64,000 nt of DNA from Solibacteraceae bacterium (lineage in GTDB: Bacteria; Acidobacteriota; Terriglobia; Bryobacterales; Bryobacteraceae), in NCBI GenBank assembly GCA_026984795.1, contig JALSRK010000060.1:62001-126000 (forward strand). Direction: 5' to 3'. The position numbers and the translations under genes were made by a program. Under the pieces are notes generated by a model that saw only the letters and a program-made list of their open reading frames with translations, did no database searches and was not told where the DNA came from. Shown here piece after piece: positions 1-8,382 of this stretch; positions within the stretch are counted from its first letter, which is position 1; the number at the start of each line of letters is the position of its first letter.

Positions 1-418
1 TGTCCGGGTGCGCGTTGGGACTGACTTGGAGGATCTCGTAGTAGTCTTCGGTTTCCGCCGCCGCTGTTTCCGTCTCCAAGCCGGTCCGCGTCTGTTCCGG
101 TCCAGCATCGCTGTCTTCCAGCTCCAGCCCGGCCCGGAACGAACCGTCCGGCCGCTCGAGACACCACGCTACGCGGGCCGGAGCCGACCGCTTGCGACGG
201 GACGCCCCGGTCCCGGGCAGCCCCGTGACCCGCACTTCACTGCCGACCGTCAGCGGCGCCGCCAAGGCCACCCCCACGCCACCGGAGCTGTAGTCGCGCA
301 GATCCGCTGTCAGCCAGCGGACGTGCCCCCGGCCGTCGTCAACCGAAATCCTCAGGATGTGCTGATCGGCCGCACTTTCACGCTGCCGCCGGCGCCGGCT
401 GCTGGTTTTTGCACTCAC
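1..418 (-). CDS. PilZ domain fused to a J-like domain (C-terminus off the window)
   Basis: Only the first 139 codons are visible; the reading frame stays open to the left edge. Residues 9-13 give an RxxxR pattern and D42-x-S44-x-x-G47 gives the (D/N)xSxxG pattern; together these are the c-di-GMP-binding signature of PilZ domains, and the PilZ beta-barrel would span about 10-105. After an acidic linker, residues 124-136 read EDYYEILQVSPNA, the usual opening of a DnaJ J-domain (helix I). The start is GTG at 418, preceded by GGGAG about 4 nt upstream; no ATG fits. The HPD tripeptide lies beyond the edge, so co-chaperone activity cannot be confirmed. Inference: a c-di-GMP-responsive recruiter of DnaK. 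The neighbour on the same strand (PEGA protein) ends at 539. Confidence 0.8.
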   Translation of the reverse strand, partial: MSAKTSSRRRRQRESAADQHILRISVDDGRGHVRWLTADLRDYSSGGVGVALAAPLTVGSEVRVTGLPGTGASRRKRSAPARVAWCLERPDGSFRAGLELEDSDAGPEQTRTGLETETAAAETEDYYEILQVSPNAHPD

Positions 419-538
419 GACACTCCCAAGCCCTCGTTCTACTTTCGGCGGCGTTGGGATGGAGCTTTACACGACCGGCGGACGCGTTCCGGGGGCGCTC
501 TCCTCCGGCGTGCGCCCCCGGCGGGAGCGAGCTTTAGC

Positions 539-1096
539 CTACCATTTCAGCGGGATGACGGTGACCTTGTTCGCCTCGATGGTGACCTTTTCGTTGATCT
601 GCCCGTAGATCGGTGAATTCACCCTCACCTCGTAGGTGCCAGGCGGCAACAGGATGCCGCTTCCGGGGTTGTTGAACTCGTCAACGTAGCCCCAGAACTG
701 GTTATTGATGTACACGGCGCTGGTGTCGCCCCCAGCCACCGACAGAAACGATTCCTGAACGCCGCCGCCGAAGCGCAGACGCCCAAAAGGACCCTTGGGC
801 GGCTCGCGGCGGGTCATCTTGAACTTGACCTTCGTTACTTTGCCTTCCTCGACCGTCACTTTCGTGCGGAAGTCCTCGTAACGCGGGTCGCGAAGTACGA
901 CTTCGTGCTCACCCGGACTCACAGCGTACTTCTGAGCCAAGGTAAAGCGGTATGCCGGTCCGAGATAGTTGCCGTCAACGAAAACCCCTGCCCGGCCGAC
1001 GTTGCCGACGCACTTGATATAGCCTTGCGCGAAAGCGGGCGCCGCAACGGTCGCCAGCAGGAAGATTGCAGATGCAAGAATGCTACGCTTGCTCAT
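539..1096 (-). CDS. Secreted PEGA-domain protein
   Basis: 185 residues with a cleavable signal peptide (1-23, cleavage after AFA). Two PEGA-type beta-sandwich modules follow, at about 38-93 and 127-185. Each has the pattern of a surface hairpin (VFVDGNYLG; AVYINNQFWG), then a PGxHEV/PGTYEV turn and a closing strand. PEGA domains are extracytoplasmic binding modules, often attached to envelope proteins; no enzymatic residues are visible. The ATG at 1096 has no clear Shine-Dalgarno sequence. The gene may be cotranscribed with the PilZ-J gene 120 nt downstream on the same strand. The exact ligand is unknown. Confidence 0.85.
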   Translation of the reverse strand: MSKRSILASAIFLLATVAAPAFAQGYIKCVGNVGRAGVFVDGNYLGPAYRFTLAQKYAVSPGEHEVVLRDPRYEDFRTKVTVEEGKVTKVKFKMTRREPPKGPFGRLRFGGGVQESFLSVAGGDTSAVYINNQFWGYVDEFNNPGSGILLPPGTYEVRVNSPIYGQINEKVTIEANKVTVIPLKW

Positions 1097-1198
1097 ATCT
1101 CATATGATGAGCCATCGGAGGCCGAGGTTCACTTGAAATCTCCCCGGCTGGGGGCAAGGGCCGCGGGAAGGCGAATCCGAAGCCCCTGTGCAGAACGC

Positions 1199-1228
1199 TT
1201 GGGCTTCCCCGCCAACGGCCACTATAAT
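1199..1228 (+). promoter_or_regulatory. Candidate sigma70-type promoter in the 1097-1454 gap
   Basis: A perfect TATAAT sits at 1223-1228, 18 nt after TTGGGC (1199-1204, only 3/6 match to TTGACA). It points toward the short frame at 1291 and the phosphatase at 1455. The rest of the 358-nt gap between the PEGA gene and the phosphatase shows no recognisable gene apart from that short frame. Confidence 0.4.
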
Positions 1229-1290
1229 GAAGCTGGAGGCAACCAAGGCGCACAAAAAGTCTCCTGAACTCAGAAAAACGGAGGCCCGAT

Positions 1291-1464
1291 GTGAGCCGGA
1301 GACAGGGTGAGCGAGGGGAATCGAGACCAGCTTCGGATCCCGCCGCTGAAACTGTTGCTCCCTGGCGCCGCCACATGTCCATGCCCGGTCGCACCGCCGG
1401 CCGTAGCGCGGCGCGTTTGACTCGCACCGGCAGGGAGTGGGAGGCTCCGGCCGAATGCCAGTAA
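1291..1464 (+). CDS. Possible 57-residue leader peptide overlapping the phosphatase start
   Basis: A GTG at 1291 lies 6 nt after a strong GGAGG (1280-1284) and opens a 57-codon frame ending in TAA at 1462-1464, so it overlaps the ATG of the phosphatase (1455) by 10 nt. The product is Arg-rich and resembles nothing I know. The same GGAGG also serves an ATG at 1289 followed at once by TGA, a minimal start-stop unit. Either could couple translation to the downstream gene. The peptide itself may be meaningless; support is only the ribosome-binding site and the overlap geometry. Confidence 0.25.
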   Translation: MSRRQGERGESRPASDPAAETVAPWRRHMSMPGRTAGRSAARLTRTGREWEAPAECQ

Positions 1465-2927
1465 CCAAAGGCCAGAATTACTTCCTGTTCAAGCTCCTGC
1501 TGATCGTCGGCGCTTCGCTGGGTGTGTTGCTGCTCGTTCAAGCTGTCCGCAACTACCGCTTTGTCTCCCAGCGGATGATTCATGAGGAACTTTACCGGGA
1601 AGCAGCGCGGCACTCCACCGACATCGCCCGCATGGCCCGCGATGCCGAGGTCACCAGCAGCCAGGAACTCGGTCCGGTCCTGGAAGAGATGGTCCGTGAG
1701 CGGCCGCTGCAGATCGCCTGGCTCCGCGTGATGGACCTGAACGGCCGCGTCCTGGCCGAAGCCGGGAATCCGCAGCCTTCGCCGTTTCCGCCGTCCCAGC
1801 TCCGCCGGCTGTTCCAATCCGGCGAGCGGATCACCAAAATCGTCGAGACTCCCCAGGGACGCCTGCTGGTGATCCTGCGCCCGCTCCGGTTCCGCATGGG
1901 GCACGGCAGGCCCAGGCAAATGGGGGGCCACCGCCCGGGCGCCCGCTCCCGGCCCGCAGGGCAGTCCTCCGGCGGGCCGACACTGATCGAACTGGGACTG
2001 CATTGGGAGGGCGTGGCGCCCGAGTTCGGCGGGCTGCGCCGCAATATTTTCATCAGTGTCTCGGCCGCGATCGCCTTACTGGGCTCGATGGCTTTCCTCG
2101 CCTTCCATTTCCGCAGCTACGTCCGCGGCAAGCAACTCGAGCAGCAATTGGAGCTCGCGCGCAAAGTTCAGATGGACCTGTTGCCCAAAGACCCGTTGTC
2201 GAGCGGGAAGGTGGACATCGCCGCGGCCTGCGAACCCGCATGGCAAGTTGGCGGGGATTTCTATGACTTCTACGAGAATCCCTCCGGCCGCATTACGATG
2301 GTCCTCGGCGATGTCGCCGGCAAAGGCCTCCCTGCGGCGCTGTTGATGAGTATGATCCACGGCGCCGTCCGCACTAGCAGCGCCCTGATCGACTCGATGA
2401 GCCTGGAGGACGCTACCCGGCGTCTCAATGACTTGATCTGCGTCCGCACCTCTGTGGAGCGTTTCGCCACCATGTTCTGGTGTCAGTACGATGCGGACCG
2501 CCAGCTGCTGTGCTACGTGAACGCCGGCCACTTGGCCCCGTTCCTGGTGCGCCGCAATGATTCGGGCGCCGTCGACTCGCTGCGCCTGGCCGAAGGCGGG
2601 CCCGTGCTCGGAGTCATCCCCGGGGCTTCGTACCGCCAGGCCGAAGAGCGTTTCCGCCCGGGTGACGTGCTGGTCCTGTTCTCCGACGGCGTCGTCGAGG
2701 CCGTCAACCAGGCCGGCGAGGAGTTCGGCGAGGATCGCCTTGCAGGACTGGTTCGTAACAACGCCCGCCGGCCGGCGGCTGAGCTGCAGCAGGCTATTCT
2801 GGGAGCGCTCCGGGAGTTCAGCCGGGACTCGGAACAGCAAGACGATATCACCCTGCTGGTAGTCCGCGCCGGCGCGCCGGTTCCGCAGGCGGAACACGCG
2901 GGCGCTTTCGCCGCCGAAGTGGCCTGA
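1455..2927 (+). CDS. Membrane-bound PP2C-type (SpoIIE/RsbU) serine phosphatase
   Basis: 490 residues. One membrane helix at about 9-30, an extracytoplasmic sensor region of about 165 residues with a Pro/Arg/Gly-rich stretch, a second helix at about 198-218, then a cytoplasmic PPM phosphatase domain (about 230-475). Metal-binding signatures are present: GDFYDF (near 265), GDVAGKG (near 284), FSDGVVEA (near 409) and QQDDITLLV (near 461). Such proteins dephosphorylate anti-anti-sigma factors of the SpoIIAA/RsbV type in response to signals. No partner switch protein lies in this window. I prefer ATG 1455 to the in-frame GTG at 1437 because GGGAGG lies about 11 nt before it. It converges on the RND pump gene, with only 26 nt between them. 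Confidence 0.92.
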   Translation: MPVTKGQNYFLFKLLLIVGASLGVLLLVQAVRNYRFVSQRMIHEELYREAARHSTDIARMARDAEVTSSQELGPVLEEMVRERPLQIAWLRVMDLNGRVLAEAGNPQPSPFPPSQLRRLFQSGERITKIVETPQGRLLVILRPLRFRMGHGRPRQMGGHRPGARSRPAGQSSGGPTLIELGLHWEGVAPEFGGLRRNIFISVSAAIALLGSMAFLAFHFRSYVRGKQLEQQLELARKVQMDLLPKDPLSSGKVDIAAACEPAWQVGGDFYDFYENPSGRITMVLGDVAGKGLPAALLMSMIHGAVRTSSALIDSMSLEDATRRLNDLICVRTSVERFATMFWCQYDADRQLLCYVNAGHLAPFLVRRNDSGAVDSLRLAEGGPVLGVIPGASYRQAEERFRPGDVLVLFSDGVVEAVNQAGEEFGEDRLAGLVRNNARRPAAELQQAILGALREFSRDSEQQDDITLLVVRAGAPVPQAEHAGAFAAEVA

Positions 2928-2953
2928 AGCCCCGCGGCGCCGGCTTCTGCTTT

Positions 2954-5900
2954 TCAGTCCCCGGTCACGGGTTCGGCCGCCGCCCGCCGCAAAACCGCAC
3001 GCTCGGCCCGCTCTTCGAGGATCATGTAGATCACCGGGATGAAGACCAGGGTGATCAGCGTAGAGGTTGTCAAGCCGCCGATCACCACCCGCGCGAGCGG
3101 CGCCTGCAGCTCGCCGCCTTCGCCCAGTCCCAGCGACATCGGGAACAGACCCAGCACGGTGGTGATGGTCGTCATCAGGATCGGCCGCAGCCGGTGCCGC
3201 CCGGCCCGCACCACGGCCTCCCGGAGCGGCACTCCGTATTCGCGCCGCAACAAGTTCGTGTAATCGATGAGCACGATGGCGTTGTTCACTACGATGCCCA
3301 CCAGCACGATGAGACCGAGAAATCCCTGAATATTGAAAGTCGTGTTGGTGAGAAGCAGGAGTGCGGTGACGCCGATGCCGGCGAGCGGGATCGAGAACAG
3401 AATGATGAACGGATCCCGCAGTGACTCGAATTGCGAAGCCATCACCATGTAGACCAGCACCAGCGCCAGCAGGGCCGCGAACCGCAGTTCCCGGAACGCT
3501 TTCTGCTGCTCCTCCCATTCGCCCCCGAATCGCAGCTCATAGCCGGCCGGAACGTTGATCCCGCGCAGCGAACGTTCCAGGTCTCGCACGACGCTGCCCA
3601 AATCCCTCCCGGCGATCGAACCCGTCACTGCAATTACCCGTTGCTGGTCGGCCCTGGAGATCGAGATCGGCCCCTCGCGGCGCCGCATCTCGATGATGCT
3701 TTTCGCCGGGACTGTCCGCCCGGCGGGTGTCGTGATCGGGATCCGGCCCACCTGGGCCAGATCCATCCGGTCCCGCTGGCGCAGTCGAACCAGGATCTGG
3801 AACTCGTCTCCCTCTTCGCGGAAGAAGGAAGCGCGGCGGCCCCCGATGGCTGTCTCCAGCGTGTCGGCGACGTCCGAGACGTTGAGACCCATGCTCGCCG
3901 CCCTGGCCCGGTCCACGTGGATCAGCATTTCCGGCAGGCCGGGCTTGCGGCTCACCTGGGCATCGGTGACGCCGGGAACGGCCGCCATCCGCGCCCGCAC
4001 CTGGTCAGCCAGATCCGCGAGCACCCCGAAGTCATGGCCCCGGACCTCCACCTCCAGCCGGTCGCCTCCGGTAGTGCCCAACCGGCTGATCCGGGAAAAC
4101 AGGCCGCCGCCGGTACGCACGAAGATCGCGACGCCGGGTTCGGCCCCGAAAGCGCGGCGCAGCACATTGGCGATCTCTTGGGAGGAACGCTCCCGTTGGG
4201 ACTTTTCCACCAGGTTGATCCGCAGGTCGCCGGTGTGCTGGCCGCCCCCGCGGAACGGACTGGAGCTGCCGGACTCGACCTGGATGTAGCGGGCCTCGGG
4301 CACGGTCTCCTCGACGATCCTGGCCAGCCGCTGCATTACCGCGTCGGTCACCTCCACGCGCGTTCCCGGCTCCAGTTCCACCCGCACCCGGATCTCGCCC
4401 TCGTCCACCTGCGGCTGCAGCTCGACGCCGATCAGCGGCATCAGGTAGAGGGTGACGCTGAACAGGAAGACGGCCCCGGCCACCACCGCCAGCCGGTGAT
4501 CGAGGGCCCAGTTCAGCGTCCGCGCGTAGGCGTCCGTCAGCCGCTCGATGAAGCCGAAGGCGGCCCGGTCCGCCACTCCCGCCACGCCCTTGCGTTCCTG
4601 CGGGTTCACCGGCCGAGGCAGGTAGCGCGAGCATAGCATGGGAACCACCGTCAGCGCCGAAACCAGCGAACACAGCAGCGCGAAAGAAACCACCCAGGCC
4701 AACTGCCGGAACTGCTGGCCGCTGATGCCGGTGATGAAGACCACCGGTACGAACACCGCCACCGTCGTCAGCGTCGAGGCGGTCACTGCCATGGCGACCT
4801 CTTTCGATCCCTTCCGCGCCGCCTCCCGCCGGTCGAGTCCCTCTTCGCGGTGCCGGTAGATGTTTTCCAGCACCACGATCGCGTTGTCCACCAGCATGCC
4901 GACCCCCAGCGCCAGCCCGCCGAAGGAAATGGTGTTCAGCGTGAAGCCGTTGAAATACATCAACGCGAAGGTGGTGATCACCGCAATCGGTATCGCCGTG
5001 CCGATGATCAGCGTGCTCATGATGCTGCGCAGGAAGAACAGCAACACCACGACCGCCAGCACCGCCCCTACGGCGGCGGCCTGTTCCAGGTTGGCGATGG
5101 ACATGCGGATGAAGTCCGCCGTATCCCGGGTGGCTGAGATGTGGATGTTGGGGTAGTCCCGGTGGATCCGGTCGATCTCCTGCCAGACGGCGTCGGAAAC
5201 CTTCACCGTATTGGCCCCCGACTGCTTGTAAACGAACAGGCGCACCGCCGGCACGCCGTTGACGCTGACCTTGTAGCGGAGCTCCTCGTGCGAGTCTTCG
5301 ACGGTAGCGACATCGCGCAGGTATATGGGCACTCCGTTGCGGGTCGTGATCACAATGTTGCGGAGCTCCCCGAGCCGCTGGAACTCCCCCTGAGTGCGCA
5401 GCAGCACCTCGAAGCGCCCCTCGCGCACCGGGCCCACCGGCCGGTTCAGGTTCTCCCGCTGGATGATTTGGACCACTCGGGCGACGTCCATGTCGAGCGC
5501 CCGGAGCTTCCGGAGGTCGAGGTCGACGTGGATCTCCCGCCGCAACCCGCCACGAACGGTGAACTGCGCCACGCCCGGCACCCGTTCGAGCCGGTACTGG
5601 ATCTGCTTCTCGACGAAGTGCCGGAGCTGCTTTGGATCCATGTCGTCGGCCGCCACGGTGAGGAACATGATGGGGAACTGCGAAACGTCGAACTTGTAGA
5701 TCACCGGCGGATCCATCTCTTCGGGCAGCAGGGCCCGCCGCCGGTCCAGCCGCGACCTCAGCTCATTGGCGGCCTCGTCGAGATCTACCCCGTACTCGAA
5801 GCCCACCCGCACGAAAGACTGCCCTTCCGTCGAGGTCGAAGTGATTTCTTCCACGCCCGGCGCCGATGCGAATGCCTCCTCCAGCGGCCGCGTCACCAGC

Positions 5901-6082
5901 GTCTCCATCTCTTCCGGGGCCACGCCTTCGTAGGTGGCCTGGACGCTCAACGTCGGATAGACGATCTCCGGCATCAGATCCACCGGGATCTGAATGAATG
6001 CGATGACGCCGAGCAACACGGCGATCAGCGTCACCATCAGCGTGGTCACCGGCCGCCGGATGGCGAAGTCAGGAAGGTTCAT
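2954..6082 (-). CDS. HAE1-type RND efflux permease (operon 1)
   Basis: 1042 residues, the usual length for AcrB-like trimeric proton/drug antiporters of the inner membrane. The N-terminal helix (about 10-30), the large porter loop, a helix cluster around 340-480 and its repeat near 860-1020 are all visible. The TM4 proton-relay segment reads GMLVDNAIVVLEN, so the first Asp of the AcrB DD pair is kept and the second is Asn, as is common in this family. It overlaps the upstream adaptor gene by 4 nt (ATGA at 6079-6082), giving translational coupling. No outer-membrane factor gene is next to it, so a TolC must come from elsewhere, possibly the one at 20297-22762. Substrate cannot be read from sequence. 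Confidence 0.93.
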   Translation of the reverse strand: MNLPDFAIRRPVTTLMVTLIAVLLGVIAFIQIPVDLMPEIVYPTLSVQATYEGVAPEEMETLVTRPLEEAFASAPGVEEITSTSTEGQSFVRVGFEYGVDLDEAANELRSRLDRRRALLPEEMDPPVIYKFDVSQFPIMFLTVAADDMDPKQLRHFVEKQIQYRLERVPGVAQFTVRGGLRREIHVDLDLRKLRALDMDVARVVQIIQRENLNRPVGPVREGRFEVLLRTQGEFQRLGELRNIVITTRNGVPIYLRDVATVEDSHEELRYKVSVNGVPAVRLFVYKQSGANTVKVSDAVWQEIDRIHRDYPNIHISATRDTADFIRMSIANLEQAAAVGAVLAVVVLLFFLRSIMSTLIIGTAIPIAVITTFALMYFNGFTLNTISFGGLALGVGMLVDNAIVVLENIYRHREEGLDRREAARKGSKEVAMAVTASTLTTVAVFVPVVFITGISGQQFRQLAWVVSFALLCSLVSALTVVPMLCSRYLPRPVNPQERKGVAGVADRAAFGFIERLTDAYARTLNWALDHRLAVVAGAVFLFSVTLYLMPLIGVELQPQVDEGEIRVRVELEPGTRVEVTDAVMQRLARIVEETVPEARYIQVESGSSSPFRGGGQHTGDLRINLVEKSQRERSSQEIANVLRRAFGAEPGVAIFVRTGGGLFSRISRLGTTGGDRLEVEVRGHDFGVLADLADQVRARMAAVPGVTDAQVSRKPGLPEMLIHVDRARAASMGLNVSDVADTLETAIGGRRASFFREEGDEFQILVRLRQRDRMDLAQVGRIPITTPAGRTVPAKSIIEMRRREGPISISRADQQRVIAVTGSIAGRDLGSVVRDLERSLRGINVPAGYELRFGGEWEEQQKAFRELRFAALLALVLVYMVMASQFESLRDPFIILFSIPLAGIGVTALLLLTNTTFNIQGFLGLIVLVGIVVNNAIVLIDYTNLLRREYGVPLREAVVRAGRHRLRPILMTTITTVLGLFPMSLGLGEGGELQAPLARVVIGGLTTSTLITLVFIPVIYMILEERAERAVLRRAAAEPVTGD

Positions 6083-7386
6083 CGGCCGTCTCTCCCCGGC
6101 GGCCGATCCTCCACGCGCTGCGGTGCGCCGTCGCCCTGCGCCGGCAATCCGGCGGGCCGGCCTGCTCTCTCAGCCGGACCTGCCACGCCTCGGCCACCCT
6201 TAGCCCCGCCCCGCCGGCCGCGGCCGGCAATCCGGATGCGGTCTCCTTCGCTCAGCATCGCCGAACCCTGGCCGACAATCTCCGTGCCCGGCTCCAGGTT
6301 CGCCAGCACCTCGACTTTGCCGCCTTGTGTCAACCCGGTTTCGATCGGCCGGAACTCCGGGCGGTCGCCTTGGATCAGGTAAACACCGGCTTGCGAGCCC
6401 CGGTAGACCAGCGCTTCCCGCGGGATGAGGATCGCCTCGCGGGTCGTCCCGAGGTCCAGCTCCACCCGGGCGAACATTTCCGCCTTGAGAAAGCCGCCCG
6501 GATTGGGGATCTCGATTTCGATGTTCGCGCTCCGGGTGGCGGCGTCGAGCACCGGGGCGATGCGCGCCACGCGGCCGGTGAACTCCCGGTCGCCGAAGGC
6601 GTCCACCCGCACCACGGCCCGGTTGCCCACGCGCAGCTTGCCGACGTCGCGCTCCGGGACGTTCGCCGCCGTGATCAGCGTCGTCAGGTTGACGATCCTC
6701 ACTACCGGAGTATTCGGGCTGACCAGCGCCCCGACGTCCACATACCGGGCCGCCACCTGGCCGGGAATCGGGGCGTAGATCCGCGTTTGCTCGAGCTGGA
6801 TCTTCAGCTCCCGCAGCTCCGCTTCGGCCTGCCGCACTTGAGCTTCGCTCAGCTTCACTTGCGAGCGGACAACGGCCGCTTGGGTCTTCTGCATCTCGTA
6901 GTCCTGCGGGGCGATCAGCCCGTCTTCGCGCAACTTCTCCGCGCGGCGAAGCACGGCCTCGGCGTTGAGGAGTTCCGCCCGCCGCTGCGCCAGGGCCGCA
7001 CGGGAAACCTCGATCGCCGCCTCGGCCCGCCGCACCTGTTGTTCCAGCTCAGCCCGCTCCAGCTCGGCAATCAGGTCGCCCACCCGGACCCGGTCGCCCA
7101 CGTGCAACAGGATTCTCTCCACCCGGCCGGTGGACTTCGGCATCACGTCCACCTGTTCTCTGGGCTTGAGCGATCCCGTGAGCAACAGCCGCTCACGGAT
7201 CTCACCTTTCTCTGCCTTCACCGGCCGCACGGTGATGGTCCGCACCTGCGGACCCCCGGCCCGGGCCCGCGGCGGAGCGTTGCCGCTCCCGCCCGCCTCT
7301 CCGGCGGACTGCTTGTAGAGATAAGCTCCACCGGCGAGCAGTGCAGCGGCGAGAACCGCGATCAGGCCGTTTCTCACGTCGATCAA
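6079..7386 (-). CDS. RND periplasmic adaptor (membrane fusion protein, operon 1)
   Basis: 435 residues starting with TTG at 7386, preceded closely by GGAGGT. A single N-terminal membrane anchor (about 7-24) is followed by the lipoyl half-motif, a long alpha-hairpin with regular Glu/Arg/Ala heptads (about 95-200), the second lipoyl half (IYAPIPGQVAAR) and beta-barrel and membrane-proximal domains. The last 50 residues are Gly/Arg/Pro-rich and probably disordered, which is unusual for an adaptor. It links the RND pump encoded just downstream to an outer-membrane channel. First gene of a two-gene operon. Confidence 0.92.
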   Translation of the reverse strand: MIDVRNGLIAVLAAALLAGGAYLYKQSAGEAGGSGNAPPRARAGGPQVRTITVRPVKAEKGEIRERLLLTGSLKPREQVDVMPKSTGRVERILLHVGDRVRVGDLIAELERAELEQQVRRAEAAIEVSRAALAQRRAELLNAEAVLRRAEKLREDGLIAPQDYEMQKTQAAVVRSQVKLSEAQVRQAEAELRELKIQLEQTRIYAPIPGQVAARYVDVGALVSPNTPVVRIVNLTTLITAANVPERDVGKLRVGNRAVVRVDAFGDREFTGRVARIAPVLDAATRSANIEIEIPNPGGFLKAEMFARVELDLGTTREAILIPREALVYRGSQAGVYLIQGDRPEFRPIETGLTQGGKVEVLANLEPGTEIVGQGSAMLSEGDRIRIAGRGRRGGAKGGRGVAGPAERAGRPAGLPAQGDGAPQRVEDRPPGRDGR

Positions 7387-7632
7387 ACCACCTCCCGGAA
7401 CATCCGAAGACGCTCGAACGCGGGTATAGCCCCCCGCTTGCGCCCAGCTTACAGCGACCGGGGCGACTTTATCTCCTGTCTAGGCGAACACGAAGCGTCC
7501 CGGGTTACCGCGCTCCGGGCCGCAAGTCTTCTGCAGCAGCTCCCGGAAGGCGCTCCGACTCCCCCTCCCGACGGCCCGCCCCTCCGGAAGCGCAACACCG
7601 GGGCCGGCGCCGCCCGCGGCGTGGTCCGCTGC

Positions 7633-7638
7633 TATGCT
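7633..7638 (+). promoter_or_regulatory. -10-like TATGCT 9 nt before the nitroreductase ATG
   Basis: TATGCT lies 9 nt upstream of ATG 7648. A transcript starting at the usual distance would have almost no leader. Part of the recurrent leaderless layout described in the findings; a weak GGGCGAG lies in between, so this is the least clear case. Confidence 0.3.
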
Positions 7639-7647
7639 GTGGGCGAG

Positions 7648-8286
7648 ATGAAAGCGATCGCCAAGGTCTTGTTGCACGGGACCGCAGCCGCGGCGATGAT
7701 TGCTGCGGCCGCCGAGCCCATCCAGCTTCCGCCGCCGGACACCACCGGCGGCCGTCCTCTGATGCAAGCGCTCAAGGCCCGCCGCTCGACCCGGAACTTC
7801 GACCCCAAGCCTTTACCCCGGCAGGTGCTCTCCAACCTGCTCTGGGCCGCATTCGGCGTCAACCGGCCTGATCGGGGCATGCGCACCGCCCCGTCGGCGT
7901 GGAACCAGCAGGAGATCGACATCTACGTTTTCACCGCCGACGGCGTTTTTCTCTACCTGCCCACCCGCCACGCCCTGCATCCGGTTCTCGCAGGGGACCA
8001 CCGCGCAGCTACTGGGACGGCGCCGTATGCGGCCAGAGCGCCCGTGAGCCTGGTCTATGTCGCCGACCACGGACGCACGCCGCGGACCCCAGTGTGGGAA
8101 AAGGAGAAGTTCGCCTACGCCCACGTGGGCTTCATCGGGCAGAACGTCTATCTATACTGCGCCTCGGAAGGTCTCGGAGCGGTGATCCACGCGTCCATCG
8201 ATGCGCCGCCGCTGGCCCGCCTGCTGGGGTTGCGGCGCGATCAGCAGATCATTCTCGCGCAGGCAGTGGGTTATCCCGCCCGCTGA
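7648..8286 (+). CDS. SagB-type nitroreductase-family protein, exported or membrane-anchored
   Basis: 212 residues. After a hydrophobic Ala-rich N-terminus resembling a signal peptide (about 1-22), the nitroreductase fold begins with the FMN-binding pattern RRSTRNFDPKPL, continues with LLWAAFGVNRP and TAPSAWNQQEID, and ends with ILAQAVGYP. This is the SagB-like branch, which binds FMN and acts on varied substrates. Homologues with signal peptides occur in soil bacteria; the reaction is unknown. The start at 7648 was chosen because the upstream frame is open only as antisense of the adaptor gene and the family homology begins here. Confidence 0.85.
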   Translation: MKAIAKVLLHGTAAAAMIAAAAEPIQLPPPDTTGGRPLMQALKARRSTRNFDPKPLPRQVLSNLLWAAFGVNRPDRGMRTAPSAWNQQEIDIYVFTADGVFLYLPTRHALHPVLAGDHRAATGTAPYAARAPVSLVYVADHGRTPRTPVWEKEKFAYAHVGFIGQNVYLYCASEGLGAVIHASIDAPPLARLLGLRRDQQIILAQAVGYPAR

Positions 8287-8355
8287 AGCTACGGCGCCGG
8301 GTAAACTCCCGGGCCACAAAGCGCCGGCGACGTCTCGGCGGCGGCGGGCGTCCAG

Positions 8356-8361
8356 TATAAT
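8356..8361 (+). promoter_or_regulatory. -10-like TATAAT upstream of the VWFA-related gene
   Basis: Perfect TATAAT 21 nt before ATG 8383, with a GGGAG ribosome-binding site between. No good -35 hexamer at 17 nt. Confidence 0.4.
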
Positions 8362-8382
8362 CGAGGCAGGGAGTGTCCGCCG

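Noticed and set aside
3431-6382. Long plus-strand frames opposite the RND pump and adaptor
   Set aside because: The minus-strand frame has full-length RND and MFP family features; the plus frames have none.
6325-7647. Upstream extension of the nitroreductase frame (653 codons in total)
   Set aside because: The extension runs antisense through the adaptor gene. Nitroreductase similarity and a hydrophobic N-terminus start only at 7648.
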